A DNA stretch of 64,000 bases from Maricaulis sp. (GCA_017643585.1 JAEPND010000006.1:62001-126000); one strand, 5' to 3'; positions 53,291 through 63,008 are shown, numbered from the stretch's first letter. Program-made: numbers and translations. Notes: generated from the sequence alone by a model not told the origin.

Positions 53291-55261
53291 ATGATTGCAG
53301 AACTCGGCCAGTTTCTTCTCATTCTTGTCCTGTGCGTCGCGGTGCTACAGGCAGGGCTTTCCGCAGCGGGACTTTATCTCAAGGACCCCGCCGTCTTCGG
53401 TTTCGCGCGGGCAGGGGCGCTGGTTCAGTTTGCGCTGACTTTGGGCGCGTTTGGCGCGCTGACCTGGTTGTTTGCGGTGTCCGACTTCAGCACGCTTGTC
53501 GTTGCCGAGAACTCGCATACGGACAAGCCATTCATCTACAAGCTGACAGGGGTGTGGGGAAACCACGAGGGCTCCATGCTTTTGTGGACCCTGATGCTGA
53601 CCGCGTATACCGCCGCTCTCGCCTGGTCGAGCAAGGCCGTGGCGCCGCGGCTGATCACGCTGACCTTTGCCGTCCAGAGCGCGATCACGGCCATGTTCGC
53701 GGCCTTTCTTCTGTTCACATCCAACCCGTTTGCCCGCCTCTGGCCGGCGCCCGTTGATGGTCGTGACCTGAACCCGCTCCTGCAGGATCCGGGTTTGGCC
53801 TCGCATCCGCCCATGCTCTATGCGGGTTATGTGGGTTTCTCGATCACCTTCGCCTTTGCCGTTGCCGCGCTCATTGAAGGGCGGGCAGACGTGCGCTGGG
53901 CGCGTATTGTCCGACCCTGGGCGCTGACCGCCTGGACGTTTTTGACCATCGGGATCGCGCTGGGTGCCAGCTGGGCCTATTACGAGCTGGGCTGGGGTGG
54001 CTGGTGGGCGTGGGACCCGGTCGAAAATGCCTCGCTTCTTCCCTGGCTGGCCGGCACCGCCTTCATTCATTCACTCCGCGTGATGGAAAAGCGTGACACG
54101 CTCAAGGCCTGGACCATCCTGCTGGCCCTGTTCACGTTTTCGCTCAGCCTCGCCGGCACTTTCCTGGTGCGTTCGGGCGTTCTGACATCCGTGCATGCGT
54201 TCGCGGTCGATCCGCAGCGCGGCGTGTTTATCCTCGCCATCCTGCTCGCACTGATCGGCGGTGCTCTGACCCTTTATGGCCTGCGCGCCCAGACATTGCG
54301 GCCCACCGGGACATTCGCCATGGTCAGCCGGGAAAGCAGCCTGCTGGTCAATAATATCTTCTTCGCCGCCGCGATCGGTCTGGTGTTCTACGGCACATTC
54401 TATCCGCTGTTCGTCACCACGGTGAGCGATGAAACCCTGACCATCGGCGCGCCGTTCTACAATGCCACCTTCAACCCGCTGATGGGCGTGCTTTTTCTCG
54501 CCGTCCCGTTGAGCGGATTGATGGCCTGGAAGCGCGCAAAGCTTGGCCAATTGCTCAAGACCCTTTCTCCTGCAGTTATCGCGGCCCTGACGGCCGGGGT
54601 GATTGCCGCCTGGATGGCCAATGCCCAACCCGTCACCAGCGCGCTCGGCGTTGGGCTGGGTATCTGGGTTGGCGCTGGCGTGCTGGCCGATCTGCGCTCA
54701 CGCATCAAGCTGTTCGAGATCGATTTCGCGGCCAGCCTGCGCCGTGCTGCAGGCCTGCCTCTGGGCATTTGGGGCATGCTGGTGTCGCATCTTGGACTCG
54801 CAGTCCTGATCATCGCGATTACCGGGGTCTCGGTCTGGAAACAGGAAACCCGCGCTTTCCTCTCGCCCGGCGACTCGTTGGAACTGAGCGGGCATGTCGT
54901 TCGGCTGGACGATGTGGTGCGGCTGGACGAGGATAATTTCAACGCAGCGGTAGGGCGTTTCCACGTCACGCGTCCGGGCGGCAGTGAACATGATGTTGTC
55001 GCGTCGCGACGCTTCTATCCAGTGCGCGGCATGTATACGACCGAGAGCGGGATCGATGCGAATTTCGCCGGCGATGTCTATGTGACCATCGGTGATCTGG
55101 TCGAGGGCCGAGGATGGCCGGTGCACGTGTACCTCTATCCGCTGGCCATCTGGCTGTGGATCGGTTCGAGCATCCTCGCGCTGGGTGGTGTTCTGGCCAT
55201 TCTGGATCGCGGGCGGCGCAGCCTGTCGTCGCGCAAACAGCTTCCCGGAGCGTCGACATGA
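53291..55261 (+). CDS. ccmF: Cytochrome c heme lyase subunit CcmF
   Basis: A 656-residue inner-membrane protein with about 15 helices that, with CcmH/I, attaches heme to apocytochrome c in the periplasm. The tryptophan-rich WWD motif is clear as GWGGWWAWDPVENAS with SLLPWL after it. Conserved His residues are visible in VWGNHEGSMLLW, DPGLASHPPMLYAGYVG and AFIHSL. Length matches the family. It starts the ccmFGHI run; ccmE, its usual upstream neighbour, is not in the window. The 3' end overlaps ccmG by 4 bp. Confidence 0.97.
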   Translation: MIAELGQFLLILVLCVAVLQAGLSAAGLYLKDPAVFGFARAGALVQFALTLGAFGALTWLFAVSDFSTLVVAENSHTDKPFIYKLTGVWGNHEGSMLLWTLMLTAYTAALAWSSKAVAPRLITLTFAVQSAITAMFAAFLLFTSNPFARLWPAPVDGRDLNPLLQDPGLASHPPMLYAGYVGFSITFAFAVAALIEGRADVRWARIVRPWALTAWTFLTIGIALGASWAYYELGWGGWWAWDPVENASLLPWLAGTAFIHSLRVMEKRDTLKAWTILLALFTFSLSLAGTFLVRSGVLTSVHAFAVDPQRGVFILAILLALIGGALTLYGLRAQTLRPTGTFAMVSRESSLLVNNIFFAAAIGLVFYGTFYPLFVTTVSDETLTIGAPFYNATFNPLMGVLFLAVPLSGLMAWKRAKLGQLLKTLSPAVIAALTAGVIAAWMANAQPVTSALGVGLGIWVGAGVLADLRSRIKLFEIDFAASLRRAAGLPLGIWGMLVSHLGLAVLIIAITGVSVWKQETRAFLSPGDSLELSGHVVRLDDVVRLDEDNFNAAVGRFHVTRPGGSEHDVVASRRFYPVRGMYTTESGIDANFAGDVYVTIGDLVEGRGWPVHVYLYPLAIWLWIGSSILALGGVLAILDRGRRSLSSRKQLPGAST

Positions 55262-55791
55262 ACCGCGTCATCGCTTTCATCCCGCTGATCGCCTTTGCCG
55301 CCATGGCCGTCTATTTCTGGATGGGATTGCGCCAGGATCCGAGCGAGATTCCTTCTCAGCTCATCGACGAGGCCGTGCCTGCTTTCGACCTTCCGGCTAT
55401 CGAGGGGTTTGACCAGGGGCTGAGCCATGAGGACATCCAGGGCGAGGTCGTGCTGTTGAACTTCTTTGGTTCCTGGTGTCCGCCCTGTCTGATCGAACAT
55501 CCGATGCTGATGCAGATCGCGCGGTCGGGCGAAGTGCCGATCTATGCCATCGACTGGAAGGATGAGCCCGGCGCTGGTGCGGCCTGGCTCGAGCGCCACG
55601 GTAATCCGTTCGTGCGGATCGGCGATGATCAATCCGGCCGGACAGCTATTGATTTCGGGGTGACCGGCGCGCCGGAAACCTTCCTGATCGATCGCAATGG
55701 ACGGGTGCGCTATCGCCATGTCGGTGTCATCACCGAAGAGGTCTGGGAAGACACTTTGCGTCCCATGGTGGAGGCTCTGCAACGCTCATGA
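55258..55791 (+). CDS. ccmG: Thiol-disulfide oxidoreductase CcmG (DsbE)
   Basis: A 177-residue membrane-anchored thioredoxin from ATG 55258, overlapping the ccmF stop (ATGA). The anchor is RVIAFIPLIAFAAMAVYFWMG. The active site is WCPPC in LNFFGSWCPPCLIEHP, and GVTGAPETFLIDRNG holds the cis-Pro and the acidic insert typical of CcmG. It reduces the apocytochrome CxxCH cysteines before heme attachment. The coding frame is open further upstream inside ccmF but that part is not used. Confidence 0.96.
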   Translation: MNRVIAFIPLIAFAAMAVYFWMGLRQDPSEIPSQLIDEAVPAFDLPAIEGFDQGLSHEDIQGEVVLLNFFGSWCPPCLIEHPMLMQIARSGEVPIYAIDWKDEPGAGAAWLERHGNPFVRIGDDQSGRTAIDFGVTGAPETFLIDRNGRVRYRHVGVITEEVWEDTLRPMVEALQRS

Positions 55792-56240
55792 AAAAACTTC
55801 TGCTGGCACTGTCCACCCTGGCCGTGGCCGCTATGGCTCCCGGACCGGACGAGATCATGGAAGACCCGGCGCTGGAACAGCGCGCCATGGCGCTCTACGA
55901 CCAGCTGCGCTGTGTTGTCTGCCAGAGCCAGTCCATTGGCTCGTCGGACGCGCCGCTGGCCGTGGATATGCGAAGCGTTGTGCGTGAGCGTCTGCTGGCC
56001 GGTTCCAGCGACGGCGAAGTGCTGGGTTACATGCAGGAACGTTATGGCGACTATGTCCTGATGCGCCCGCCGCTTCAGGCCAATACTCTGTTGCTATGGG
56101 GCATGCCGTTGATCTTTGTGCTGGCGGGGGGCTTGCTCGCCTTTCGCTATATCCGCTCGCAGGCTGTCGAGGATGAGATCCTCTCTGACGCGGATCTCAA
56201 GAAGGCCGAGGCGCTGATGAAAGAGGACGGGCTGGAATGA
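55788..56240 (+). CDS. ccmH: Cytochrome c biogenesis protein CcmH (CcmL type)
   Basis: A 150-residue protein with signal MKKLLLALSTLAVAAMAPGP, the redox motif LRCVVCQSQSIGSSDAPLA (CxxC), a helical ERYGDYVLMRPP segment and a C-terminal membrane helix (LLLWGMPLIFVLAGGLLAF). It keeps apocytochrome cysteines reduced and delivers them to CcmF. The short form, with a separate ccmI gene after it, is typical of alphaproteobacteria. Both ends overlap neighbours by 4 bp. Confidence 0.95.
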   Translation: MKKLLLALSTLAVAAMAPGPDEIMEDPALEQRAMALYDQLRCVVCQSQSIGSSDAPLAVDMRSVVRERLLAGSSDGEVLGYMQERYGDYVLMRPPLQANTLLLWGMPLIFVLAGGLLAFRYIRSQAVEDEILSDADLKKAEALMKEDGLE

Positions 56241-57049
56241 TCTGGTTTCTCCTGGCCGTTATCGCGACCCTGGTCGCCCTGGCGCTGATCCTTCCATTCC
56301 TGAGTGCCCGGCGCCTGGAGATCTCGGATGGGCTGGGCGTGTTCAATGGACAGCTTGCCGAATTGCAGCGTGACCGCGAGCTTGGCCTGATTTCCGAGGA
56401 TGAATCGCGCCGGGCCGAGGCGGAGATCAAACGCCGCCTCCTGCGCGCCAGCGAGCAGGTTGAGGCAGAGGGCGAGATCAGTCCGGCGCTGCGTCAGGCA
56501 TCGATCGTCATCTGCACGCTGACCGTCGCGGCCGCTGTGGCGATCTATATGTGGCTGGGCAGCCCGCACCTGATCGGTGAGCCGTCGGTCGAACAGCCCA
56601 GTCTGACCGAGGAGCAGGTGGCTTTCATCAATGAGGTGGATGCCCTGGCGAGTGACCTCCTGGCAAATCCGGACAATGCTCCGGGCTGGGCCGGTCTGGG
56701 GCAGGCCTATATGGTGATGGGGCGTTATGGCGAAGCGGCGATCGCCTTTAACAATGCGATCAACCTGGTGCCGGATTCATCGGCCTTGTTCGCGTCACTG
56801 GGAGAGGCCTATCTCTACGCTGAGGGCGGGAATTTCAACCCGTCGGCACGCGAAGCCTTCCAGCGCGCCTATGATCTCGACCCACAGAATGTTCGAGCGC
56901 GGTTCTTCATCGCTGAGGCGATCTATCAGTCCGGAGATCAGGCGACAGCTGAGCGCCTGTGGCAGGAGCTGATCGCCTCCATGCCTGAAGGCGATCCAGC
57001 GCGGGCCATGATCCTGCGTCGTCTGGAGGCTCTGGGTACCGAGCCCTGA
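56237..57049 (+). CDS. ccmI: Cytochrome c biogenesis protein CcmI (CycH), TPR
   Basis: A 270-residue protein with an N-terminal helix (MIWFLLAVIATLVALALILP), a cytosolic loop with LAELQRDRELGLISEDESRR typical of CcmI, a second helix near 94-110, and a periplasmic TPR domain (GLGQAYMVMGRYGEAAIAFNNAINL; VRARFFIAEAIYQSGDQATAERLWQ in parts). CcmI holds apocytochrome c for the heme ligation complex. It is the last gene of the ccm run and overlaps ccmH. Confidence 0.93.
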   Translation: MIWFLLAVIATLVALALILPFLSARRLEISDGLGVFNGQLAELQRDRELGLISEDESRRAEAEIKRRLLRASEQVEAEGEISPALRQASIVICTLTVAAAVAIYMWLGSPHLIGEPSVEQPSLTEEQVAFINEVDALASDLLANPDNAPGWAGLGQAYMVMGRYGEAAIAFNNAINLVPDSSALFASLGEAYLYAEGGNFNPSAREAFQRAYDLDPQNVRARFFIAEAIYQSGDQATAERLWQELIASMPEGDPARAMILRRLEALGTEP

Positions 57050-57051
57050 GT

Positions 57052-57270
57052 TTAACCGAGTGCCGGTTCCGAAACGTCCTCGCTGGCCGGTTTGTCGCCA
57101 TCGGCGCGCAGCCAGGCGACAAACACGTCAAGCTGACGTTCTGCCTCGAGTACATAGTGTTGGGGGATATTGGTGCGGTCGACCAATTCCGAGCGTACGG
57201 ATGGCGGGCAAGCCATGGCTCCACCCAGAACAACCGCCGCAGCGCCAAGCATAATAATTCCGCTTTTCAT
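57052..57270 (-). CDS. Small exported or lipoprotein hypothetical
   Basis: A 72-residue protein from the ATG at 57270, which has GGGGAGG 6 bp upstream; the longer open frame is rejected. The N-terminus MKSGIIMLGAAAVVLGGAMAC gives a signal and a Cys that may be lipidated. The rest is acidic and polar, with FVAWLRADGDKPASED. No family recognised. It converges on ccmI. Confidence 0.6.
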   Translation of the reverse strand: MKSGIIMLGAAAVVLGGAMACPPSVRSELVDRTNIPQHYVLEAERQLDVFVAWLRADGDKPASEDVSEPALG

Positions 57271-57555
57271 CAACGCCTCCCCAGCCGTGAATCGGATCAA
57301 GTTTGCAGGGTTACGAAACCGTAATGCGTGCCTGCGGTCCATCCCGAGAAACGATAAACCATGACATTTTTTCGAAAATTTCGGATGAAACGCCCAAAAA
57401 CCGCAGTGATTTGCGTAGACATATTTGTGGCGGAAGCAGCCCTGGCGATCAAATCCAGACGTGGCTTCAGTTGTTAATTGACGCGAGAGCGAAGCGGCGC
57501 AAATCTCTCCGCAGAAAACAAATCCGGTCGATTCAGAGTCAGAAAGTTCCGTCCA

Positions 57556-58464
57556 ATGAATACTACCTCACGTATGGTCGCTCGCTCGCAGGCGATCGTG
57601 AAATCCTGGAAGACGCTCAATTGGGCGAGCGCGTTCTCGGCTTTTATCTATCCCGCACTGGGCCTTGCGCTGCTGATTACCATGGTGGCCCTGGGGCTGG
57701 CGCTTGAGGGGCTGACCTTGCACTGGTGGTACGCGCCGATCGCGATCGGGGTGACCGCGCTGACGATTTTCTTATGCAATATGGGTATCGGGCCTCTGCA
57801 CCGGATCTGGCAGCACCGTGCCGGAGAGATCAAATGGCCGGCCCAGATTATCGTTATGCTTAATTGTATTCTGGCTATGCAGGGATCTTTGCGCGACTGG
57901 ATCAACTACCACTCGCAACATCACCGTTTCGCGGACAAGCCGGGCGACCCGCACAATCCGTTTGAGAGTAAGACCTGGGCCTGGGTGGGATGGATTCTCT
58001 TCCGCGATGAAAAGGATCTGCAGCGGCCAATGCCAATGTGGTTGAAGGAAAACAAGATCGTCCAGTGGGGCGAGCGGTTCCACATCACCCTGTCGCTGAT
58101 CATGCATTTCCTCGTGCCAGCGTTGATCTATGCGGTTGTCGCCCTTGCGGGTGGTTCCTTGATCCTGACCGCGCTATTGCATGCCTGTGTGGTCATCGGT
58201 CGGGCCATCCAGTTCCACGCCACAGTGTTGGGTGTGAATGTATATGGCCACCTGAAAACCCCGCTTTGGATCGATTATCTTCTGGCGCTTCTCACGGGTG
58301 GTGAGGCTCTGCATGACCATCACCATGAACACCCACGCAGTGCCCTGCATCTGCCCAAAAAAGGCTTCTGGAACCGCGTCGTTGATTACAACGGCACATT
58401 TTTGCTGGTTCTTCGCCGTCTGGGGCTTGCCAAAAACCTAGAAATCGCGCCTCAATTCACCTGA
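57556..58464 (+). CDS. Membrane fatty-acid (acyl-CoA/acyl-lipid) desaturase
   Basis: A 302-residue integral-membrane desaturase from ATG 57556. The three His boxes are HRIWQHR (HxxxxH), HSQHH (HxxHH) and HDHHH, each in order, binding the diiron centre. Four helices are predicted in two pairs. It introduces double bonds into acyl chains, most like stearoyl-CoA delta-9 desaturases; the position specificity is inferred. No ferredoxin gene is adjacent. The ribosome site is weak and an upstream in-frame start at 57478 is less likely. Confidence 0.85.
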   Translation: MNTTSRMVARSQAIVKSWKTLNWASAFSAFIYPALGLALLITMVALGLALEGLTLHWWYAPIAIGVTALTIFLCNMGIGPLHRIWQHRAGEIKWPAQIIVMLNCILAMQGSLRDWINYHSQHHRFADKPGDPHNPFESKTWAWVGWILFRDEKDLQRPMPMWLKENKIVQWGERFHITLSLIMHFLVPALIYAVVALAGGSLILTALLHACVVIGRAIQFHATVLGVNVYGHLKTPLWIDYLLALLTGGEALHDHHHEHPRSALHLPKKGFWNRVVDYNGTFLLVLRRLGLAKNLEIAPQFT

Positions 58465-58566
58465 TCCCGATTTACGGGGCGGCAGATGAAGCCGGAAGAG
58501 CTTCGCGTAACGAGTTGACGTGTGCGTAAACGTCACTGTGCCATCAAGGCCGACAAGGGGAGAGAC

Positions 58567-59742
58567 ATGTCTGACCTGGAAACCTTCCGCGCGGAGACCC
58601 GCGCGTGGCTGGAAGCCAATTGTCCCGAGGAAATGCGCCAGCCGTTAGGCTCTGAAGGCGATATTTGCTGGGGCGGCAAGCGCTGGGAGTTCAAGAGCGA
58701 CGCCCAGAAAGTCTGGCTGGAACGCATGGCCGAAAAAGGCTGGACCGTCCCCGAATGGCCGGTTGAATACGGTGGTGCCGGCCTGTCCAAGGAAGAGGCG
58801 AAGATCCTCAAGGCTGAGATGAAGGCCATCAAGGCCCGCTCTCCGCTCAACTCCTTCGGTATCTGGATGCTTGGGCCGGCCTTGCTCAAATTCGGCAATG
58901 AAGAGCAGAAACTCGAGCACCTGCCCAAGATCGCCCGTGGCGAGATCCGCTGGGCCCAGGGTTACTCCGAGCCGAATGCCGGGTCCGATCTCGCTTCGCT
59001 GATGACCAAGTGCGAGGATCAGGGCGATCACTATCTGGTCAATGGCCAGAAGATCTGGACGTCCTATGCGGATGAAAGCGACTGGATCTTCGTTCTGGTA
59101 CGCACGGACTTTGAGGCCAAGAAACACGAAGGCATCAGCTTTGTCCTGATCGATATGAGCCAGGATGGTGTGACGACCAAGCCGATCAAGCTGATCTCCG
59201 GCAAGTCGCCATTCTGCGAAACCTTCTTTGATGATGCGCGCTGCGAGAAACACAATCTCGTTGGCGAGAAAAACAAGGGCTGGACGATCGCCAAATACCT
59301 GCTCACCCACGAGCGCGAGATGATTGGCGGCATGGGGCAGGGCTCCGGTGGCATGCGTCCGATGGGCGATATCGCGGCCCAGCAGCTCGGCCTGGATGAT
59401 CGCGGCATGCTGGCAGATCCGATCCTGCGCACCGATGTGGCGCGCGCCGAGATCGACGGGTTGGCCTTCCTGGCGACCATGGAGCGCGTTACCGACGAGG
59501 CCAAGTCCGGCCAGGGCGTGGGCGCCAATTCCTCCATGCTGAAATACTATGGCACCGAGCTCAACAAGCGCCGTTTCGAACTGATGATGGACAGTGCCGG
59601 CAGTGACGGCCTGGAGTGGGGCGCCGAGCGCGATGTGGCGAGCCACTGGCTGCGCACCAAGGCGAACTCCATCGAGGGCGGCACCTCCGAGGTCCAGCTC
59701 AACATCATTTCAAAACGCATCTTGAACTTGCCGACGGCTTAA
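58567..59742 (+). CDS. Acyl-CoA dehydrogenase (catalytic-type subunit)
   Basis: A 391-residue FAD-dependent acyl-CoA dehydrogenase from ATG 58567 with AGGGGAGAG just upstream. It has FAD-contact motifs WAQGYSEPNAGSDLASL and QKIWTSYADESDW, and the C-terminal SIEGGTSEVQLNII with Glu where the active-site base lies in this subfamily. It shows the FadE-type acidic insert near the C-terminus. It is followed after 24 bp by another acyl-CoA dehydrogenase that lacks that Glu, so the two may form a heterotetramer like steroid side-chain enzymes. Confidence 0.9.
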   Translation: MSDLETFRAETRAWLEANCPEEMRQPLGSEGDICWGGKRWEFKSDAQKVWLERMAEKGWTVPEWPVEYGGAGLSKEEAKILKAEMKAIKARSPLNSFGIWMLGPALLKFGNEEQKLEHLPKIARGEIRWAQGYSEPNAGSDLASLMTKCEDQGDHYLVNGQKIWTSYADESDWIFVLVRTDFEAKKHEGISFVLIDMSQDGVTTKPIKLISGKSPFCETFFDDARCEKHNLVGEKNKGWTIAKYLLTHEREMIGGMGQGSGGMRPMGDIAAQQLGLDDRGMLADPILRTDVARAEIDGLAFLATMERVTDEAKSGQGVGANSSMLKYYGTELNKRRFELMMDSAGSDGLEWGAERDVASHWLRTKANSIEGGTSEVQLNIISKRILNLPTA

Positions 59743-59766
59743 GCCGCGCTCCGGGAGGATTTGATC

Positions 59767-60906
59767 ATGGCAATGGTCCTAAGCGAAGAAGCCGGCATGC
59801 TGAAAGATGCGGCCAAGGGATTTCTGGCCGACAGCGCTCCGGTGAGCCAGCTGCGCAGGTTGCGCGATGAGGAAAGTGCGGATGGTTTCGACCGCTCGAC
59901 CTGGAAAGACATGGCCGAGATGGGCTGGACCAGCGTGCTGGTGCCCGAGGAACATGGCGGCGTCGCCATGGGCCATGTCGCTGCCGGCGTGATCGCCGAG
60001 GAAATGGGGCGCACGCTGACGGCGTCGCCCTATCTCTCGACCGCGATCATGGGTGCGACGGCGCTGTCGCGTTTCGGCTCTGATGCCCAGAAAGGCGAGT
60101 GGCTGCCCCGCATTGCGGCGGGTGACGCCATCACGGCAGTGGCCGTGGATGAAGGGCGCAAACACAATCCGGTCAATGTGACCACCCAGGCGGAACGCTC
60201 CGGCAACGGGTTCAAACTGACCGGCGCGAAGAGTTTTGTGGCCGAGGGGCATATTGCCGATATGCTGATCGTATCGGCTCGCACGGCCGGTGGAGACGCG
60301 GAAGAGGAGGGCATCTCGCTCTTCCTGGTGCCGCAGGACGCCGCAGGCGTGAAGATCCAGCGTGCCTCCATGGTCGACAGCCGAAACTCGGCGCGTATCG
60401 AGCTGGACGGGGTTGAGGTCGATGCCGATGCCCTGCTGGGTGAGGTGGATGCCGGCTACAAGCCGCTGGAGAGCATTCTTGATTCCGGTCGCGCGGGCCT
60501 GGCGGCCGAGATGTCGGGGTCTGCACAGGAATGTCTGCACCAGACGGTCGAATATCTGAAAGAGCGCAAGCAGTTCGGCGAAATTATCGGTACCTATCAG
60601 GGCCTTCAGCATCGCGCAGCGCATCTTTATTCCGAGATCGAACTGGGCAAGTCGATCGTCCTGAAAACACTTCAGACGCTGGACATGGCGCCGGATCACG
60701 CGGCCATGATGGTCTCTGCGGCCAAGTCGAAAATGGGCCAGGTGGCGCAGCTGGCGGCGCAGGAATCCATCCAGATGCATGGCGGTATCGGCATGACGGA
60801 TGAGTATGATATCGGCTTCTTCATCAAGCGCGTTCGCGTGGCGGAAGCGCTGTTTGGCGATGCCAATTATCACACCGACAAGTTCGCGAGGATGCGGAAC
60901 TACTAG
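59767..60906 (+). CDS. Acyl-CoA dehydrogenase (partner-type subunit)
   Basis: A 379-residue acyl-CoA dehydrogenase family protein from ATG 59767, with GGGAGG upstream. Motifs include MAEMGWTSVLVPEEHGGVAMG, the mid-domain KLTGAKSFVAEGHIADM and HGGIGMTDEYDIGFFIKR. The C-terminal segment reads RVAEALFGDANYH, with no Glu at the usual base position, as in one chain of alpha2-beta2 acyl-CoA dehydrogenases. It probably pairs with the gene before it. In the same operon as the SDR gene. Confidence 0.88.
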   Translation: MAMVLSEEAGMLKDAAKGFLADSAPVSQLRRLRDEESADGFDRSTWKDMAEMGWTSVLVPEEHGGVAMGHVAAGVIAEEMGRTLTASPYLSTAIMGATALSRFGSDAQKGEWLPRIAAGDAITAVAVDEGRKHNPVNVTTQAERSGNGFKLTGAKSFVAEGHIADMLIVSARTAGGDAEEEGISLFLVPQDAAGVKIQRASMVDSRNSARIELDGVEVDADALLGEVDAGYKPLESILDSGRAGLAAEMSGSAQECLHQTVEYLKERKQFGEIIGTYQGLQHRAAHLYSEIELGKSIVLKTLQTLDMAPDHAAMMVSAAKSKMGQVAQLAAQESIQMHGGIGMTDEYDIGFFIKRVRVAEALFGDANYHTDKFARMRNY

Positions 60907-60930
60907 ATCGCTCAGGCGAGGGAGGCCCGA

Positions 60931-61722
60931 ATGGACTATTCCGACAAGGTTGTAGCGGTCACAGGTGGAGCAAGGGGGATCGGTCGAGCCATGGCCGATG
61001 CCTTTCACGCGGCCGGCGCAAAAATCGCCATTGCCGATCTCGACGGCGCCGAAGAGGCGGCCAAGGCCTATGACGGTTTTGGCATGCGCGTGGATGTCAC
61101 GCACGAGATGCAGATCGCGGAGTTCGTCAAACAGACGGAAGCCGCCTTCGGCACGATAGATATCTATGTCTCCAATGCCGGCATCCTGCGTACCGACGAG
61201 CCCAGCTGGGATGCGGCCGGAGCGACGGATCAGGCCTGGCGCGACAGTTTCGAGGTCAATGTGATGGGCGCGGTTCATGGCGCCCGCCAGGTCTGGCCAG
61301 GCATGAAAGAGAAAGGCTCAGGCGTCTTTATCCTGGTGGCTTCCGCAGCGGGACTGCTGGGCCAGATTGGCGCTTCTTCCTACACCGCGACAAAACACGC
61401 TGCGGTTTCCTTTGCGGAGAGCCTGTCCATCGCTCATGGCGATGAGGGCCTGCAGGTCGTCTGTGTCTGCCCGCAGGCTGTACGGACAGACATGCTCGGC
61501 GGGAGCGAAGATGGCGGTATCGCGGGAGCTGACGGCATCGTCGAACCTGAAGATGTCGCCGCTGAAACCCTCAAGGCGATCGAAGAGAAACGTTTCCTGG
61601 CCCTGCCGCACCCGCAGGTCGCCGAATATGAAGCCCTGCGAGCGACCCAGCGCGATCGCTGGCTGGGGGGCATGCGCAAATTTCGCCGGATGATGGTGGG
61701 CTCACGCGGCAGACCCGTCTAG
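60931..61722 (+). CDS. Short-chain dehydrogenase/reductase
   Basis: A 263-residue classical SDR. The cofactor site is TGGARGIGRAM (10-20), NAG appears in SNAGILRTDEP, and the catalytic triad is Ser in VASAAGL with Y-x-x-x-K in SYTATKHA. Asp at IADLDG (end of beta-2) suggests NAD rather than NADP. In this operon it would oxidise a hydroxyacyl-CoA or an alcohol during breakdown of a branched or cyclic substrate. Confidence 0.9.
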   Translation: MDYSDKVVAVTGGARGIGRAMADAFHAAGAKIAIADLDGAEEAAKAYDGFGMRVDVTHEMQIAEFVKQTEAAFGTIDIYVSNAGILRTDEPSWDAAGATDQAWRDSFEVNVMGAVHGARQVWPGMKEKGSGVFILVASAAGLLGQIGASSYTATKHAAVSFAESLSIAHGDEGLQVVCVCPQAVRTDMLGGSEDGGIAGADGIVEPEDVAAETLKAIEEKRFLALPHPQVAEYEALRATQRDRWLGGMRKFRRMMVGSRGRPV

Positions 61723-61763
61723 GCTGTAATCAACACAAAAAGCGAGAGACAAAGGGGAGAGAG

Positions 61764-63008
61764 ATGGATCTTGGAGTTTCCGAGCGCGTCAAACCGCTGA
61801 TCGATCAGGTCCGTGCCATGGTGCGCGACGAAATCATGCCACTCGAAGAGGAATACCATCACGAGGTCGGCAAGGCCCCGGGCGGTGACCGCTTCCAGTT
61901 TACCGACCGTCAGAACGAGATCCGTGAAAATCTCAAGGCCAAGGCGCGCGAGCGCGGCCTGTGGAATTTCTGGCTGACCGACAGTGACCGTGGTTATGGC
62001 CTGTCCACCGTTGAATACGCTTATCTGGCGGAGGAGATGGGCTGGTCTTTCCTGGCTCCTGAAATCTTCAACTGCGCCGCGCCGGACACAGGCAATATGG
62101 AAGTGATCGAGCGCTATTGTACGGCAGAGCAGAAGGCAAAATGGCTGGATGGTCTGCTCGAGGGCAAGATCCGTTCGGCCTATCTGATGACCGAACCCGA
62201 TGTGGCCTCGTCCGATGCGACCAATATCTCGTTCTCAGCGGTGCTCGATGGTGATGAATGGGTGCTCAACGGCGAGAAATACTGGGCGTCCGGTGCTGGC
62301 GACCCGCGCTGCTCTGTCTATGTGCTGATGGCGAAAACCGAGGGTGAGGATGCAGGGCGTCATGGCCAGCATTCGCAATTCCTTGTCGACGCGTCGACAC
62401 CGGGCATCGAGATCCTGCGCCCGATGATGGTCTTCGGCCAGGACGACGCGCCACACGGCCACATGCATATCCGTTTCACCAATGTGCGCATTCCCAAGGA
62501 TGCCATCATCCTGGGACGCGGCAAGGGTTTCGAGATCTCCCAGGGTCGCCTTGGGCCGGGTCGTATTCACCACTGCATGCGCGCCATCGGCCAGTCCGAG
62601 CGGGCGCTGGAAATGCTGTGCCGTCGCTCCGTCACCCGGCAGGCCTTCGGCAAGCCACTGGCGAAACTCGGCGCGAATGTCGACATCATCGCCGAACGTC
62701 GCATGGCGATCGAACAGGCCCGGCTGTTGTGCCTGAAGGCCGCCTGGATGATGGACCAGGGCGATCCGCGCGCCGCCGCGCCGTGGATTTCCCAGATCAA
62801 GGTCATCGCGCCGCGTGTCGCGCTCGAGACGGTCGATGAGGCGATGCAGATGCATGGCGGCACCGGTGTGTCCCAGGACACGCCGCTGGCCGGCATGTGG
62901 ATGGCTCTGCGCACGCTTCGCTTCGCAGATGGCCCGGACGCCGTGCACCGCATGGTCATCGGTCGCAAGGAACTCAAACGCTACGTCAACGAGGCTCTGG
63001 AGGGGTAG
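61764..63008 (+). CDS. Acyl-CoA dehydrogenase, ACAD10/11-like
   Basis: A 414-residue acyl-CoA dehydrogenase resembling the C-terminal dehydrogenase of ACAD10/11. It has RSAYLMTEPDVASSDATN, LNGEKYWASGAGDPRC, MHGGTGVSQDTPLAGMW and RFADGPDAVHRMVIGRKELKR. The acid at the base position is Asp in ADGPDAVH. ACAD11-type enzymes take longer or 4-hydroxy acyl-CoAs. A GGGGAGAGAG site precedes the ATG. The next gene starts immediately after the stop. Confidence 0.9.
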   Translation: MDLGVSERVKPLIDQVRAMVRDEIMPLEEEYHHEVGKAPGGDRFQFTDRQNEIRENLKAKARERGLWNFWLTDSDRGYGLSTVEYAYLAEEMGWSFLAPEIFNCAAPDTGNMEVIERYCTAEQKAKWLDGLLEGKIRSAYLMTEPDVASSDATNISFSAVLDGDEWVLNGEKYWASGAGDPRCSVYVLMAKTEGEDAGRHGQHSQFLVDASTPGIEILRPMMVFGQDDAPHGHMHIRFTNVRIPKDAIILGRGKGFEISQGRLGPGRIHHCMRAIGQSERALEMLCRRSVTRQAFGKPLAKLGANVDIIAERRMAIEQARLLCLKAAWMMDQGDPRAAAPWISQIKVIAPRVALETVDEAMQMHGGTGVSQDTPLAGMWMALRTLRFADGPDAVHRMVIGRKELKRYVNEALEG

